Of a stretch of 64,000 bases of DNA, positions 50,248-58,043 are shown piece by piece. The notes beneath the pieces were generated by a model, which saw only the letters and a list, made by a program, of their open reading frames with translations, was not told the DNA's origin and searched no databases. Made by a program: the position numbers and the translations under genes. Numbering within the stretch: the first letter of the stretch is position 1; every line of letters begins with the position of its first letter. The stretch comes from Bacteroidales bacterium. Its GTDB lineage: Bacteria > Bacteroidota > Bacteroidia > Bacteroidales > UBA932. The DNA lies in the NCBI GenBank assembly GCA_017471085.1, contig JAFUWW010000071.1:1-64000 (forward strand). Reading direction: 5' to 3'.

Positions 50248-51420
50248 TTAGGAGAGGATGGCGTCGGCCAGGGCTTCCAGCGGGGCCTGGTCCGACTCTT
50301 TGTAGCGGCTCCGGATGGTTACCATATCGCCCACTTCCACCACTTCTTTCATCTGGGAGAACATTTCTCTCATCACTTTGCCGGCCGACGGTGCCCAGGA
50401 GCCGTTTTCAATGAGGGCGACGCGCCTTTTCTGCCAGCCTTTCATCTGGAGGGAATGCAGGAAATCGTAGGCCGGGGTGAACAGGCCGGCATCGTAGGAA
50501 CAGGCGGCCATTACCAGGGTGCCATAGCGGAAGGCATCTTCCACCGCCTCGGCCCTGTCGTCACGGGTAAGGTCGCAGAAAGCCACCTTGGGGCAGCCTT
50601 TCGCCTTGAGGATATCGGCCAGTTTCCGGGCCACTTCCATCGTTCCGCCGTGGATGGATGCGCAGGCAATGAAAACGCCTTCCGTTTCCACGCCATAGGT
50701 GCTCCAGATCTGGTAGAGGTTGAGATAGTAGTCGAGGTCTTTCCGCAGGACAGGACCGTGAAGAGGGGCGATGACGGCCGGGGCCAGCGGGGCGACTTTC
50801 TTCAGAAGCGCCTGGACCTGGGCACCGTACTTGCCGCAGATGTTGAAATAGTAGCGACGGCCCTCACAGGCCCAGTCGGGATCTTCGTCACCGAAGATAT
50901 GTCCGTTCAGCGCGCCGAACTTTCCGAAGGCATCGGCCGCAAAAAGTACCCTGGCCGATGTTTCCAGGCTCACCATCACTTCCGGCCAATGGACCATGGG
51001 AGCCGCGAAAAACTGCAGGGACCTTGCCCCCAGCGGCAGGGTATCCCCTTCCTTCACCGCCAGGGTGTTGAAAGTACGGCCGGGCACGAACTGGCCCAGC
51101 ATCTGGATGGCTTTGGCGCTGGCAACAATCCGGACTCCGGGATACAGGTCCGCCACTTGGGCGATGAGGCCGGAGTGGTCAGGTTCCATGTGGTGCACCA
51201 CCAGATAATCCGGCGAGCGGCCCTGCAGCGCTTCCTTCAGGTTCAGAAGCCACGCATCGCCTTTTCTCCGGTCTACCGTATCCATAATCGCCACCTTCTC
51301 ATCTTCAATCAGATAAGAATTGTATGCCATACCTTCCGGGACCGCGTACTGACTTTCGAACAGGTCCAGGTCCCAATCGTCCGCACCTATATAACGGATG
51401 CCTTCTGCAATTTCTTTCAT
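50248..51420 (-). CDS. Flavodiiron protein (FprA-family A-type flavoprotein)
   Basis: A 390-residue protein that reduces O2 or NO to water or N2O. N-terminal metallo-beta-lactamase-like diiron domain: HHMEPDHSG (His-x-Glu-x-Asp-His ligands), APMVHWPE, LFAADAFGKFG and APLHGPVL supply the remaining ligands. C-terminal flavodoxin domain (about 255-390) with FIACASIHGGTMEVA as the FMN phosphate loop. No rubredoxin domain. The start MKEIAEG at 51420 follows the -7 box by 18 bases. It heads a leftward five-gene operon with two lipoproteins, hddA and hddC-gmhB. Confidence 0.92.
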   Translation of the reverse strand: MKEIAEGIRYIGADDWDLDLFESQYAVPEGMAYNSYLIEDEKVAIMDTVDRRKGDAWLLNLKEALQGRSPDYLVVHHMEPDHSGLIAQVADLYPGVRIVASAKAIQMLGQFVPGRTFNTLAVKEGDTLPLGARSLQFFAAPMVHWPEVMVSLETSARVLFAADAFGKFGALNGHIFGDEDPDWACEGRRYYFNICGKYGAQVQALLKKVAPLAPAVIAPLHGPVLRKDLDYYLNLYQIWSTYGVETEGVFIACASIHGGTMEVARKLADILKAKGCPKVAFCDLTRDDRAEAVEDAFRYGTLVMAACSYDAGLFTPAYDFLHSLQMKGWQKRRVALIENGSWAPSAGKVMREMFSQMKEVVEVGDMVTIRSRYKESDQAPLEALADAILS

Positions 51421-51438
51421 AGTTCTGTCAATTATTTG

Positions 51439-51446
51439 CAAAGATA
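51439..51446 (-). promoter_or_regulatory. -7 promoter element (TATCTTTG) of the flavodiiron/heptose operon
   Basis: Perfect TAnnTTTG match 18 bases before the ATG at 51420. Confidence 0.65.
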
Positions 51447-51518
51447 CAAATAATTGTCGGCTTGTGGAAGAACGGATTCCGGGAAAAAATGCGTAACTTG
51501 CCGCGTCAAAAAAAGAGA

Positions 51519-52751
51519 ATGCCTATGAACACCCTTTGGGACTATGTAAAACGCTGGATCAAGGAATACATATACATTTATGACCAGATAGATACGGACA
51601 GCTGCGCGGAACGGATCAAATCGGGCATCTGGTTCCGTGGCCCCAACGTCTGGATCCTTGCCTTCTCCATCGTCATCGCCTCCGTCGGCCTCAATGTGAA
51701 CTCCACGGCCGTCATCATCGGCGCCATGCTCATCTCCCCGCTGATGGGCCCTATCATCGGCACGGGCCTGGCGCTGGGTACCCACGACATGGACCTGCTC
51801 AAATCGGCCGGAAAGAACCTGCTCATCATGGTGGTCATCTCCCTGGTGGCGTCGACCCTGTTCTTTATCCTCTCTCCCCTTTCGCTGGTGAATCCTACGG
51901 AACTGGAGGCACGCACCAGTCCCACCATTTACGATGTGCTCATCGCGCTGTTCGGCGGTCTGGCGGGCATTTTCGAAAACAGCCGCAAAGAGCGGGGCAC
52001 GGTGCTTTCGGGCGTGGCCATCGCTACGGCCCTGATGCCTCCGCTGTGTACCGCCGGGTACGGTCTCGCCCATTTCAATTTCCACTATTTCTTCGGGGCC
52101 ATGTACCTGTTCATCATCAACGGCGTGTTCATTACGCTGGCCACTTACCTGATGGTCAAGTATCTGCGCTTCCGCACCGTGAGCAGCATGGATCCGGCCG
52201 TAGCCAAGAAACAGCGGAACATCATCACCATCATCCTGGCCATCGTGCTGGTACCCAGCATCATCTCGGCCGTGAATCTGATCCTGGACAACAATTTTGA
52301 GCGGAACGTGCAGAATTTCGTGGAAGACAACCGCCTCGTCGGCCGTTCCTACATTTACGATTACGATGTGAAAAACCGCCGGGTTGACTTCAACATCGCC
52401 GGAGAACCCCTGTCCGACAGTCTCAAAACCGCCTTCTTTTCCGAAGCCGCCCGTCACAGAATCAAAGAGAACCGGATATCCCTCACCGAGCACACCCTGG
52501 GCATGACCCAGGAAGAGATGAACGATCTGATCAACGACATCTACAACAGGACCGATCAGGAACTGGCCGAAAAAGACGCCCGCATCAACGCCGTCCAGGC
52601 CCAGCTGGACCAGCTCGCCCTCACTGTGGAAACGCTCATGCACCAGAGCGACTCCCTGCAGCACCAGAGCGACTCCCTGCGCCAGCAGGTAGACTCCATG
52701 GTCCAGGCCGCAGCCAATGCTGCCAGAAGGAATGTCCGGAGATCGCGATAA
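51519..52751 (+). CDS. DUF389 (TIGR00341) membrane protein with coiled-coil tail
   Basis: A 410-residue protein with about five transmembrane segments in the DUF389 domain (residues 35-270): NSTAVIIGAMLISPLMGPII, LFGGLAGIFENSR, GVAIATALMPPLCTAGYGL. A periplasmic or cytoplasmic tail follows, ending in a coiled coil. Two nearly identical 21-base repeats (52641-52661 and 52662-52682) encode QSDSLQH-type heptads, and slippage could vary the tail length. Function of DUF389 unknown. Start chosen at MPMNTLWDY (51519); ATG 51525 or an upstream ATG at 51489 are alternatives. Confidence 0.8.
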   Translation: MPMNTLWDYVKRWIKEYIYIYDQIDTDSCAERIKSGIWFRGPNVWILAFSIVIASVGLNVNSTAVIIGAMLISPLMGPIIGTGLALGTHDMDLLKSAGKNLLIMVVISLVASTLFFILSPLSLVNPTELEARTSPTIYDVLIALFGGLAGIFENSRKERGTVLSGVAIATALMPPLCTAGYGLAHFNFHYFFGAMYLFIINGVFITLATYLMVKYLRFRTVSSMDPAVAKKQRNIITIILAIVLVPSIISAVNLILDNNFERNVQNFVEDNRLVGRSYIYDYDVKNRRVDFNIAGEPLSDSLKTAFFSEAARHRIKENRISLTEHTLGMTQEEMNDLINDIYNRTDQELAEKDARINAVQAQLDQLALTVETLMHQSDSLQHQSDSLRQQVDSMVQAAANAARRNVRRSR

Positions 52752-52754
52752 ATA

Positions 52755-52788
52755 ATTTTTGCAGTTTCCGAATTTCGTGCTATCTTTG
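52755..52788 (+). promoter_or_regulatory. Promoter of tRNA-Cys (TTTTTG -33, TATCTTTG -7)
   Basis: A -33 TTTTTG ending at 52761 and a -7 TATCTTTG at 52781-52788 are 19 bases apart, the ideal Bacteroidetes spacing. The tRNA begins 12 bases later. Confidence 0.8.
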
Positions 52789-52800
52789 CATTCCCGATTT

Positions 52801-52871
52801 GGTACTATGGCCGAGTGGTTAGGCACAGGTCTGCAAAACCTGCTACAGCGGTTCGATTCCGCTTGGTACCT
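52801..52871 (+). tRNA. tRNA-Cys (anticodon GCA)
   Basis: A 71-base cloverleaf. Acceptor stem GGTACTA pairs with TGGTACC (one U-G); anticodon stem CAGGT/ACCTG holds loop CTGCAAA with anticodon GCA at 52833-52835; T arm is GCGG-TTCGATT-CCGC. The discriminator base is T (U73), as expected for Cys. The CCA end is not encoded. It is flanked by a strong promoter and terminator, so it is a single-gene unit. Confidence 0.95.
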
Positions 52872-52875
52872 CCCC

Positions 52876-52907
52876 AAAAACCCTTACAGCAACCTGTAGG
52901 GGTTTTT
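52876..52907 (+). terminator. Rho-independent terminator of tRNA-Cys
   Basis: AAAAACCCTTACA / TGTAGGGGTTTTT hairpin with a 6-base loop and a T tract. Confidence 0.85.
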
Positions 52908-52949
52908 CTTATGCCTATTCTGGGGGGGAGCGATGGTAAGAAAGGGTAT

Positions 52950-52987
52950 AAAAAAAGAGAGTCGGCCTGTCACAGGCGGACGCTCTT
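52950..52987 (-). terminator. Terminator of the small ORF at 52970
   Basis: Read leftward: AAGAGCGTCCGCCTG, TGA loop, CAGGCCGACTCTCTT and a T run. Stem of three blocks with two single mismatches. The ORF's last codons form the 5' arm and its TGA stop is the loop. Confidence 0.8.
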
Positions 52988-53062
52988 ACTAACCACATAA
53001 TTAATAACACTAAAACTAATAACCAATAGAATGATTCCGCGAAGAGAACCTTGCTTCCTCAT
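52970..53062 (-). CDS. Candidate 30-residue single-span membrane peptide
   Basis: A 30-codon frame starting MRKQGSLRGIILLVISFSV, with one predicted membrane span (GIILLVISFSVINYVV) flanked by basic ends (RKQ, and a C-terminal KSVRL). It is the only ORF in a very compact transcription unit: -33 TTTG, 19-base spacer, -7 TACCTTTG, ATG eight bases later, and a terminator whose 5' arm is the end of the ORF. The frame could extend upstream, but the promoter excludes that. It may encode a real microprotein, or the unit may instead produce a small RNA of about 110 bases and the ORF be incidental. Confidence 0.5.
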   Translation of the reverse strand: MRKQGSLRGIILLVISFSVINYVVSKSVRL

Positions 53063-53070
53063 TCCGGATA

Positions 53071-53101
53071 CAAAGGTACGACTATTTTTTTGATTTGCAA
53101 A
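53071..53101 (-). promoter_or_regulatory. Consensus promoter of the small ORF (TTTG, 19 bases, TACCTTTG)
   Basis: Perfect -33 TTTG (53098-53101) and -7 TACCTTTG (53071-53078) with 19-base spacing, followed by ATG eight bases downstream. Confidence 0.8.
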
Positions 53102-53277
53102 TTTTTTCAAAAGATTTTTTACAAAATTTTTAACATTATTTCTTAAATTGCTGATAATCAATACAATAAAAGTTAATAAAAATTTTTCTTTTTATTCTTT
53201 AATATATTTAATAAGCAAAAGAGACGCACCAATGCCGATTTTTCAAAATCCGATTTCCCATATTTTCGCGCAAGATT
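53102..53277. other. AT-rich spacer upstream of the small ORF
   Basis: About 175 bases, very rich in A+T with runs such as TTTTTC and AATATATTTAATAAG. No ORF or repeat. It may serve as an UP-like promoter region for the small transcription unit. Confidence 0.4.
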
Positions 53278-53318
53278 AAAAAAAATGAAAGCAATTTCAA
53301 AGAAATCGCTTTCATTTT
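53278..53318 (-). terminator. Rho-independent terminator of the threonine dehydrogenase gene
   Basis: Read leftward: AAAATGAAAGC and GAAAT-type stem pairing with GCTTTCATTTT, loop TTT, followed by an eight-base T run. It lies 26 bases after the stop at 53344. Confidence 0.85.
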
Positions 53319-53343
53319 ATAAGCAAACCCGGCCGGAGACCGT

Positions 53344-54300
53344 TTAAACAGCAAGTTTGATCTTCAGGTGAGCGAGCATGTCGCGGGTCATTTCGTCCAA
53401 GCCATAAGAGGGCTTCCAGTCCCATTCCTTGCGGGCGCAGCTGTCGTCCATGCGGTCCGGCCAGGAATTGGCGATGGCCTGGCGGACAGGATCCACCTGG
53501 TAGCGGACTTTCAGGGAAGGAATGTACTCGCGGATTTTGGCGAAAAGCTGTTCCGGCTCAAAACTCATGGCGGCGATATTGAAGGCGTTCCTGTGCACCA
53601 GACGGGAAGGATCGGCCTGCATCAGGTCTATCGCGGCCTGGAGGGCATCGGGCATGTACATCATATCCATATAGGTGCCGGGAGCGATGGGACAGACGAA
53701 CTCCTCCCCTTTCACGGCCGAATAATATACCTCCACCGCATAGTCCGTGGTGCCGCCTCCGGGAAGGGTCACATAGGAGATCAGGCCAGGGAAACGGACG
53801 GCGCGGGTATCCACCCCGTACTTGTGGAAGTAATAATCGCTCAGCAGCTCCGTTGCCACCTTGGTGACACCATACATGGAACGCGGACGCTGGATGGTGT
53901 CCTGCGGGGTTCCGTCGTGCGGAGTTTCGGGGCCGAAGGAGCCGATGGAAGAAGGCGTGAAAACCGCGCAGGTTTTTTCACGGGCCACTTCCAGGATATT
54001 CAGCAGGCCATTCATCTGGATGTCCCAGGCCAACAGAGGCTTGCGTTCCGCGACGGCCGACAGGAGTGCTGCCAGATTATAGATGGTGTCGATATGATAC
54101 TTGTCTACAATCTCCGCCAGGCCTTTGGCATCGCGGACATCGGCCAGGGCGGACGGACCGCTTTCCAGCAATTCACCCTTGGGTTCAGCGCCGGGGATAT
54201 ACCCCGCCACGACTGTGCTGCCGGGGATTTCCCGGCGGATTTTCATGGTGAGTTCGGAACCGATCTGCCCGGTGGAACCTATGATCAGTACATTTTTCAT
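53344..54300 (-). CDS. tdh: L-threonine 3-dehydrogenase, short-chain type
   Basis: A 318-residue extended-SDR enzyme: NAD motif IGSTGQIGSEL, active-site MYGVTKVATE (YxxxK), and SSIGSFGPET. This family oxidises threonine to 2-amino-3-ketobutyrate and is unrelated to the zinc-dependent E. coli Tdh. It is divergent from kbl, whose product cleaves that intermediate to glycine and acetyl-CoA, so the locus is a complete threonine-degradation pair. Its own terminator follows. Confidence 0.9.
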   Translation of the reverse strand: MKNVLIIGSTGQIGSELTMKIRREIPGSTVVAGYIPGAEPKGELLESGPSALADVRDAKGLAEIVDKYHIDTIYNLAALLSAVAERKPLLAWDIQMNGLLNILEVAREKTCAVFTPSSIGSFGPETPHDGTPQDTIQRPRSMYGVTKVATELLSDYYFHKYGVDTRAVRFPGLISYVTLPGGGTTDYAVEVYYSAVKGEEFVCPIAPGTYMDMMYMPDALQAAIDLMQADPSRLVHRNAFNIAAMSFEPEQLFAKIREYIPSLKVRYQVDPVRQAIANSWPDRMDDSCARKEWDWKPSYGLDEMTRDMLAHLKIKLAV

Positions 54301-54320
54301 ACATTTAAAGAATAGATACG

Positions 54321-54328
54321 CAAAATTA
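54321..54328 (-). promoter_or_regulatory. -7 promoter element (TAATTTTG) of tdh
   Basis: TAnnTTTG match 20 bases before the tdh ATG at 54300. Confidence 0.6.
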
Positions 54329-54361
54329 GAACTTTTTTATAGAAAATCCACAGAAAATCCA

Positions 54362-54369
54362 TAAATTTG
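54362..54369 (+). promoter_or_regulatory. -7 promoter element (TAAATTTG) of kbl
   Basis: TAnnTTTG match 28 bases before the kbl ATG at 54398; divergent with the tdh promoter 33 bases away. Confidence 0.6.
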
Positions 54370-54397
54370 AAAGCGGAAAAACTAAAAACCACATATC

Positions 54398-55588
54398 ATG
54401 TACGGAAAATTCCAAAAACACCTTCAGGACGAGCTGAAATCCATCGACGAAGCCGGCCTTTACAAGAGAGAAAGAAACATCGCATCGGCCCAAAGTGCAG
54501 AGATAACGCTGCAGGACGGAAGCAAGGCCCTCAATTTCTGCGCCAACAACTACCTGGGCCTGGCCGACAGCCCCCGCCTGGTGGAAGCCGCCAGGAAGAC
54601 CATGGAGGAAAGAGGCTACGGCATGTCCTCCGTCCGCTTCATCTGCGGCACCCAGGATATCCACAAAGAACTGGAGAGAGCCATTGCCGATTATTTCCAT
54701 ACGGACGACGCCATCCTTTACGCAGCCTGCTTCGATGCCAACGGCGGCGTGTTTGAACCCCTGCTCACCGCGGAAGACGCCATCATATCGGACTCCCTCA
54801 ACCACGCCTCCATCATCGACGGCGTACGCCTTTGCAAGGCCCAGCGTTTCCGCTACGCCAACGCTGACATGGCCGACCTGGAAGCCAAGCTCCAGGAAGC
54901 CCAGGCCTGCCGGTTCCGCATCATCGTCACGGACGGCGTGTTCTCCATGGACGGCAACGTGGCCCCGATGGACAAGATCTGCGACCTGGCAGAGAAATAT
55001 GACGCCCTGGTGATGGTGGACGAGAGCCACAGCGCCGGTGTCGTCGGCCCTACCGGCCACGGCGTCGCCGAGCAGTTCGGCTGCTACGGCCGCATCGACA
55101 TTTTCACCGGAACCCTGGGCAAGGCCTTCGGCGGTGCCGTAGGCGGCTTCACCACCGGCCGCCAGGAAATCATCGACATGCTCCGCCAGCGTTCCCGTCC
55201 CTATCTCTTCTCCAATTCCATTCCGCCGATGATCGCCGGCGCCGGCATCGAGATGTTCAAGATGCTGAAGGAGAGCAATGCCCTGCACGACCGCCTGCAG
55301 GAGAATGTCGAGTATTTCCGCGACAAGATGATGGCCGCCGGCTTTGATATCAAGCCCACCCAGAGCGCCATCTGCGCCGTCATGCTATACGATGCTCCCC
55401 TGTCCCAGAAATTCGCCGCCAAGATGGCCGAAGAAGGCATCTTCGTCACCGGTTTCTATTATCCCGTGGTGCCGAAGGGCCAGGCGCGTATCCGCGTGCA
55501 GCTTTCCGCCGCCCACAAGCGTGAGCACCTGGACAAAGCCATCGCCGCCTTCGTAAAGGTGGGAAAAGAACTGGGGGTTATCAAATAG
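54398..55588 (+). CDS. kbl: Glycine C-acetyltransferase (2-amino-3-ketobutyrate CoA ligase)
   Basis: A 396-residue PLP enzyme of the alpha-oxoamine synthase family. Features: LNFCANNYLGLADSPRLVEA, FDANGGVFEPLLTAEDAII, SLNHASIIDGVRLCKA, VMVDESHSAGVVGPTGHG (PLP-contacting Asp/His) and TGTLGKAFGG with the PLP lysine. The close fit of the FDANGG/HASIIDG regions and the divergent tdh distinguish it from serine palmitoyltransferase and BioF paralogues. It forms glycine and acetyl-CoA from the threonine dehydrogenase product. Confidence 0.95.
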   Translation: MYGKFQKHLQDELKSIDEAGLYKRERNIASAQSAEITLQDGSKALNFCANNYLGLADSPRLVEAARKTMEERGYGMSSVRFICGTQDIHKELERAIADYFHTDDAILYAACFDANGGVFEPLLTAEDAIISDSLNHASIIDGVRLCKAQRFRYANADMADLEAKLQEAQACRFRIIVTDGVFSMDGNVAPMDKICDLAEKYDALVMVDESHSAGVVGPTGHGVAEQFGCYGRIDIFTGTLGKAFGGAVGGFTTGRQEIIDMLRQRSRPYLFSNSIPPMIAGAGIEMFKMLKESNALHDRLQENVEYFRDKMMAAGFDIKPTQSAICAVMLYDAPLSQKFAAKMAEEGIFVTGFYYPVVPKGQARIRVQLSAAHKREHLDKAIAAFVKVGKELGVIK

Positions 55589-55608
55589 CTGGCAGCAGCC
55601 ATAATACG

Positions 55609-55641
55609 AATTGAGGTGCCGGCGAAGGCACCTCAATTTTA
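55609..55641. terminator. Bidirectional terminator between kbl and the GtrA-family gene
   Basis: AATTGAGGTGCC / GGCACCTCAATT perfect stem with 6-base loop and T/A-rich flanks on both sides. On the minus strand it overlaps the last codons of the GtrA gene. Confidence 0.8.
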
Positions 55642-56097
55642 TTTGGTCTTGTTGAAAATCACGAACTCGTTCATCAGGAAATTGAAAGCGCCGGAGAAAC
55701 AGAGGGCCAGCAGGTTGCAGATGACAGGTTCGAACGAGGTATCCTGGAACCAGTTCTGGGAGACGAACAGGAAATGGATGCCCTGCATGGCGATGAATTT
55801 GATGCAATAGGCGCCCAGCGTGGTGGCATTATAGGCCGCGAAGTGGCGCCAGAAAGAACGCGTGGTCCGCTTGGTTACCCGGTCTTTCCAAAGAACATAA
55901 TAGGCAATTATGAAGTTGGTCATGGCGGCCAGCTCGAACGAGACGGTGGGCGCGATCCAGTAACTGCCCCAATAGTTGCCCCGGAAGACGAAATTGGAAA
56001 GCAGCCAGTGAACGCCAAGGTCTACCACGGTACCCGCACTGCTGGTGAGTACGAACATGATAAAATTCCTTCCAATTTCTTTCCAGGTCTGCTTCAT
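55639..56097 (-). CDS. GtrA-family membrane protein
   Basis: A 152-residue protein with four transmembrane segments. FIMFVLTSSAGTVVDLGVHW, NFIIAYYVLWKDRV and a C-terminal SGAFNFLMNEFVIF match the GtrA/DPMS fold. GtrA proteins are thought to flip or hold undecaprenyl-linked sugars for surface glycosylation. Single gene with its own promoter; substrate not evident. Confidence 0.85.
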   Translation of the reverse strand: MKQTWKEIGRNFIMFVLTSSAGTVVDLGVHWLLSNFVFRGNYWGSYWIAPTVSFELAAMTNFIIAYYVLWKDRVTKRTTRSFWRHFAAYNATTLGAYCIKFIAMQGIHFLFVSQNWFQDTSFEPVICNLLALCFSGAFNFLMNEFVIFNKTK

Positions 56098-56105
56098 AAT
56101 GGGGG

Positions 56106-56113
56106 CAAATATA
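56106..56113 (-). promoter_or_regulatory. -7 promoter element (TATATTTG) of the GtrA-family gene
   Basis: TAnnTTTG match eight bases before the ATG at 56097, giving a leader of only a few bases. Confidence 0.6.
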
Positions 56114-56230
56114 CAAAAAATTGGTATTGTCGCAAAATTGTAATAATTTTACATGATAAAAAACGATAATTTAAACATAAAAGACATTTTTCTTTGATGG
56201 CCAGATGCGCGAAATAGCATTAAAACGTGT

Positions 56231-57232
56231 ATGAAACCTATTATTCCTCCCATAGACAGAAGCATCCTCAAAGCGGAACTGAATGAGGAACGGTTGCTGA
56301 GAACAACCAACAGGGCAGGCAACGAACTCTACATCGTAGGGCCGGAAGCCACCAACGTCATCCGCGAAATCGGCCGGTTGCGCGAGATTGCCTTCCGCAA
56401 CGACGGAGGTGGTACCGGGGAGCCGCTGGATATAGACAAGTTCGACACGGACCCTTCTTACGGTTACAAGCAACTGGTCCTGTGGGACCCCGAAACCGAG
56501 GAGATTATCGGCGGGTACCGGTTCTGCATCTGCGACGAGGCCGTTTTCGACCGCTTCGGCCAGCCGATCCTCACATCGACCCACATGTTCGAATTTTCCA
56601 AGAAATACCTGAAAGAGCGGTTCACCAACACGCTCGAGCTGGGAAGGTCGTTCGTTTCCGTGGAATACCAGAGCTCCAAGGTCGGAGCGAAAGGCCTGTA
56701 TGCCCTGGACAACCTGTTCGACGGCATCGGTGCACTGGGCGTCCTGTACAAAGACCGGGTAAAGTATCTTTTCGGGAAAATGACCATCTACCCTTCCTAT
56801 CCCGAAGAGGCCCGGAACATGGTGATGTATTTCCTGACCAAGTATTTCAGCAAGGGAAGCAAGCAGATCCGTCTCCGAAAGGGAATTACGCCCGTGAAGG
56901 TGACCAGTTCTCAACGGCGCTATGCCCAACTCTTCTCCGGGAGCAACTACAAGGAAGACTACAAGATCCTGAAGGCGGAGGTACTGAAACTGGGAGTGAA
57001 CATTCCCCCGCTGGTAAACACCTATATGAACCTTTCCCCCACCATGGTCTATTACGGAACGGGGGTGAACGATGAATTCGGCGATGTACTGGATTCCGGC
57101 ATCATGATTACTTTTGCCGACCTGTACCCGGAAAAACGCGAACGCCACGCCGAATCGTTCAGGAAACTCGGCTGGCGGAAAATCCGCTCCCTCCTGAAAC
57201 GCTTCCAGCCGAGAAAACAAGAGGCCGATTAG
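56231..57232 (+). CDS. glsB: GlsB-like N-acyltransferase (glycine/ornithine-lipid type)
   Basis: A 333-residue acyltransferase of the OlsB/GlsB GNAT-like family. Conserved stretches include YIVGPEATNVIREIGRLREIAF, GGGTG, QLVLWDPETEEIIGGYRF, LELGRSFVSVEYQSSK and NIPPLVNTYMNLSP. These correspond closely to the Bacteroides enzyme that N-acylates glycine with a 3-hydroxy fatty acid from acyl-ACP, the first step of glycine-lipid synthesis. Putative O-acyltransferase GlsA is at 58754. The 3' end overlaps the convergent DUF5715 gene by four bases. No -7 box with clear spacing was seen. Confidence 0.8.
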   Translation: MKPIIPPIDRSILKAELNEERLLRTTNRAGNELYIVGPEATNVIREIGRLREIAFRNDGGGTGEPLDIDKFDTDPSYGYKQLVLWDPETEEIIGGYRFCICDEAVFDRFGQPILTSTHMFEFSKKYLKERFTNTLELGRSFVSVEYQSSKVGAKGLYALDNLFDGIGALGVLYKDRVKYLFGKMTIYPSYPEEARNMVMYFLTKYFSKGSKQIRLRKGITPVKVTSSQRRYAQLFSGSNYKEDYKILKAEVLKLGVNIPPLVNTYMNLSPTMVYYGTGVNDEFGDVLDSGIMITFADLYPEKRERHAESFRKLGWRKIRSLLKRFQPRKQEAD

Positions 57233-57930
57233 GGCCTGACGGTAATATGGAAGCAGGACTGCTTCTTTTCGTATTTTACATAGCAAGCGCCTTCATCGTG
57301 CAAATCTTTCAGAACCTGGCTCAGGACGGCCCGGAGCTGCTCCGGAGGCACATCCTCGTAAGGGCGGCCTCTCAGTTCCGGCACCTTTACATAATGCCAG
57401 TAGGAAAGGTCGAAGGTAGTCCCATAACGATGCGTGGAATTCTCCGAGGCATTGGTATTCCTCTTGCGCAGGCGGGCCACATCCTCCTCCGTCCTCAGGA
57501 CCGACGTCACCACCAGCTTGTTGGGATTGAGGCCTTTGCAGGAAAGTGAGTCCAGAAAATTGGCGCCGATCCTGTCCAGCAAATCCTTGGCTTCCGGGAT
57601 GAGGAAAGGGATGGAGTGGGTCAGTTCATCAATCACATAACTCTCCGTATCGGTGAGTTCCACCAGGCCTTGCTTCAGGTCCTCGGCAGCATCCCTGTCC
57701 GCCACAGGCTTCACACCGATGGTTTGTGCCACCTTCAACTGGATATCGTTCATGTCGTTGAATTCCTTGGCAAAACGGACGTCGTAGACGCGAACAGGAT
57801 GGTTTTCGATGGGGCCGAGAGAGAGCCAGCGGCGCTCCTCGACACAACTGCGGACAGAAAAAAAGGCCCAGAGAAAAAGGCCGATGCCAGTAGCTGAACC
57901 GGCAAGGATGAGCGCTCTTTTGAGATTCAT
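57229..57930 (-). CDS. DUF5715 protein, M15-peptidase-like, membrane-anchored
   Basis: A 233-residue protein with one N-terminal membrane segment (LILAGSATGIGLFLWAFFSV). The C-terminal half has a D-Ala-D-Ala-peptidase-like metal motif: STHRYGTTFDLSYW (His-x5-6-Asp) and CFHIT at the end (second His). A conserved LVVTSVLRTEEDV strand precedes the first His, as in M15 enzymes. Probably a periplasmic peptidoglycan-active protein, but the catalytic Glu is not obvious. Start chosen at MNLKRALI (57930). Confidence 0.7.
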   Translation of the reverse strand: MNLKRALILAGSATGIGLFLWAFFSVRSCVEERRWLSLGPIENHPVRVYDVRFAKEFNDMNDIQLKVAQTIGVKPVADRDAAEDLKQGLVELTDTESYVIDELTHSIPFLIPEAKDLLDRIGANFLDSLSCKGLNPNKLVVTSVLRTEEDVARLRKRNTNASENSTHRYGTTFDLSYWHYVKVPELRGRPYEDVPPEQLRAVLSQVLKDLHDEGACYVKYEKKQSCFHITVRP

Positions 57931-58015
57931 TCTGCTAATATACGAATTTCTGCCAAAAAAGGATCCCGGACCTCGCATTTTCACGCCAAAAAAAGAAAAT
58001 GCGGAAAATAATTGT

Positions 58016-58023
58016 TACTTTTG
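58016..58023 (+). promoter_or_regulatory. -7 promoter element (TACTTTTG) of the CDP-alcohol phosphotransferase operon
   Basis: TAnnTTTG match 20 bases before the ATG at 58044. Confidence 0.6.
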
Positions 58024-58043
58024 TATACTTAAAACATTACTGA

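Noticed and set aside
52641..52682. Start of a repeat array or CRISPR
   Set aside because: Only two units, both inside a coding coiled coil, with no spacers.
54398..55588. Kbl as serine palmitoyltransferase (sphingolipid synthesis)
   Set aside because: The two families are paralogous and the region has lipid genes, but conserved stretches and the divergent threonine dehydrogenase fit Kbl.
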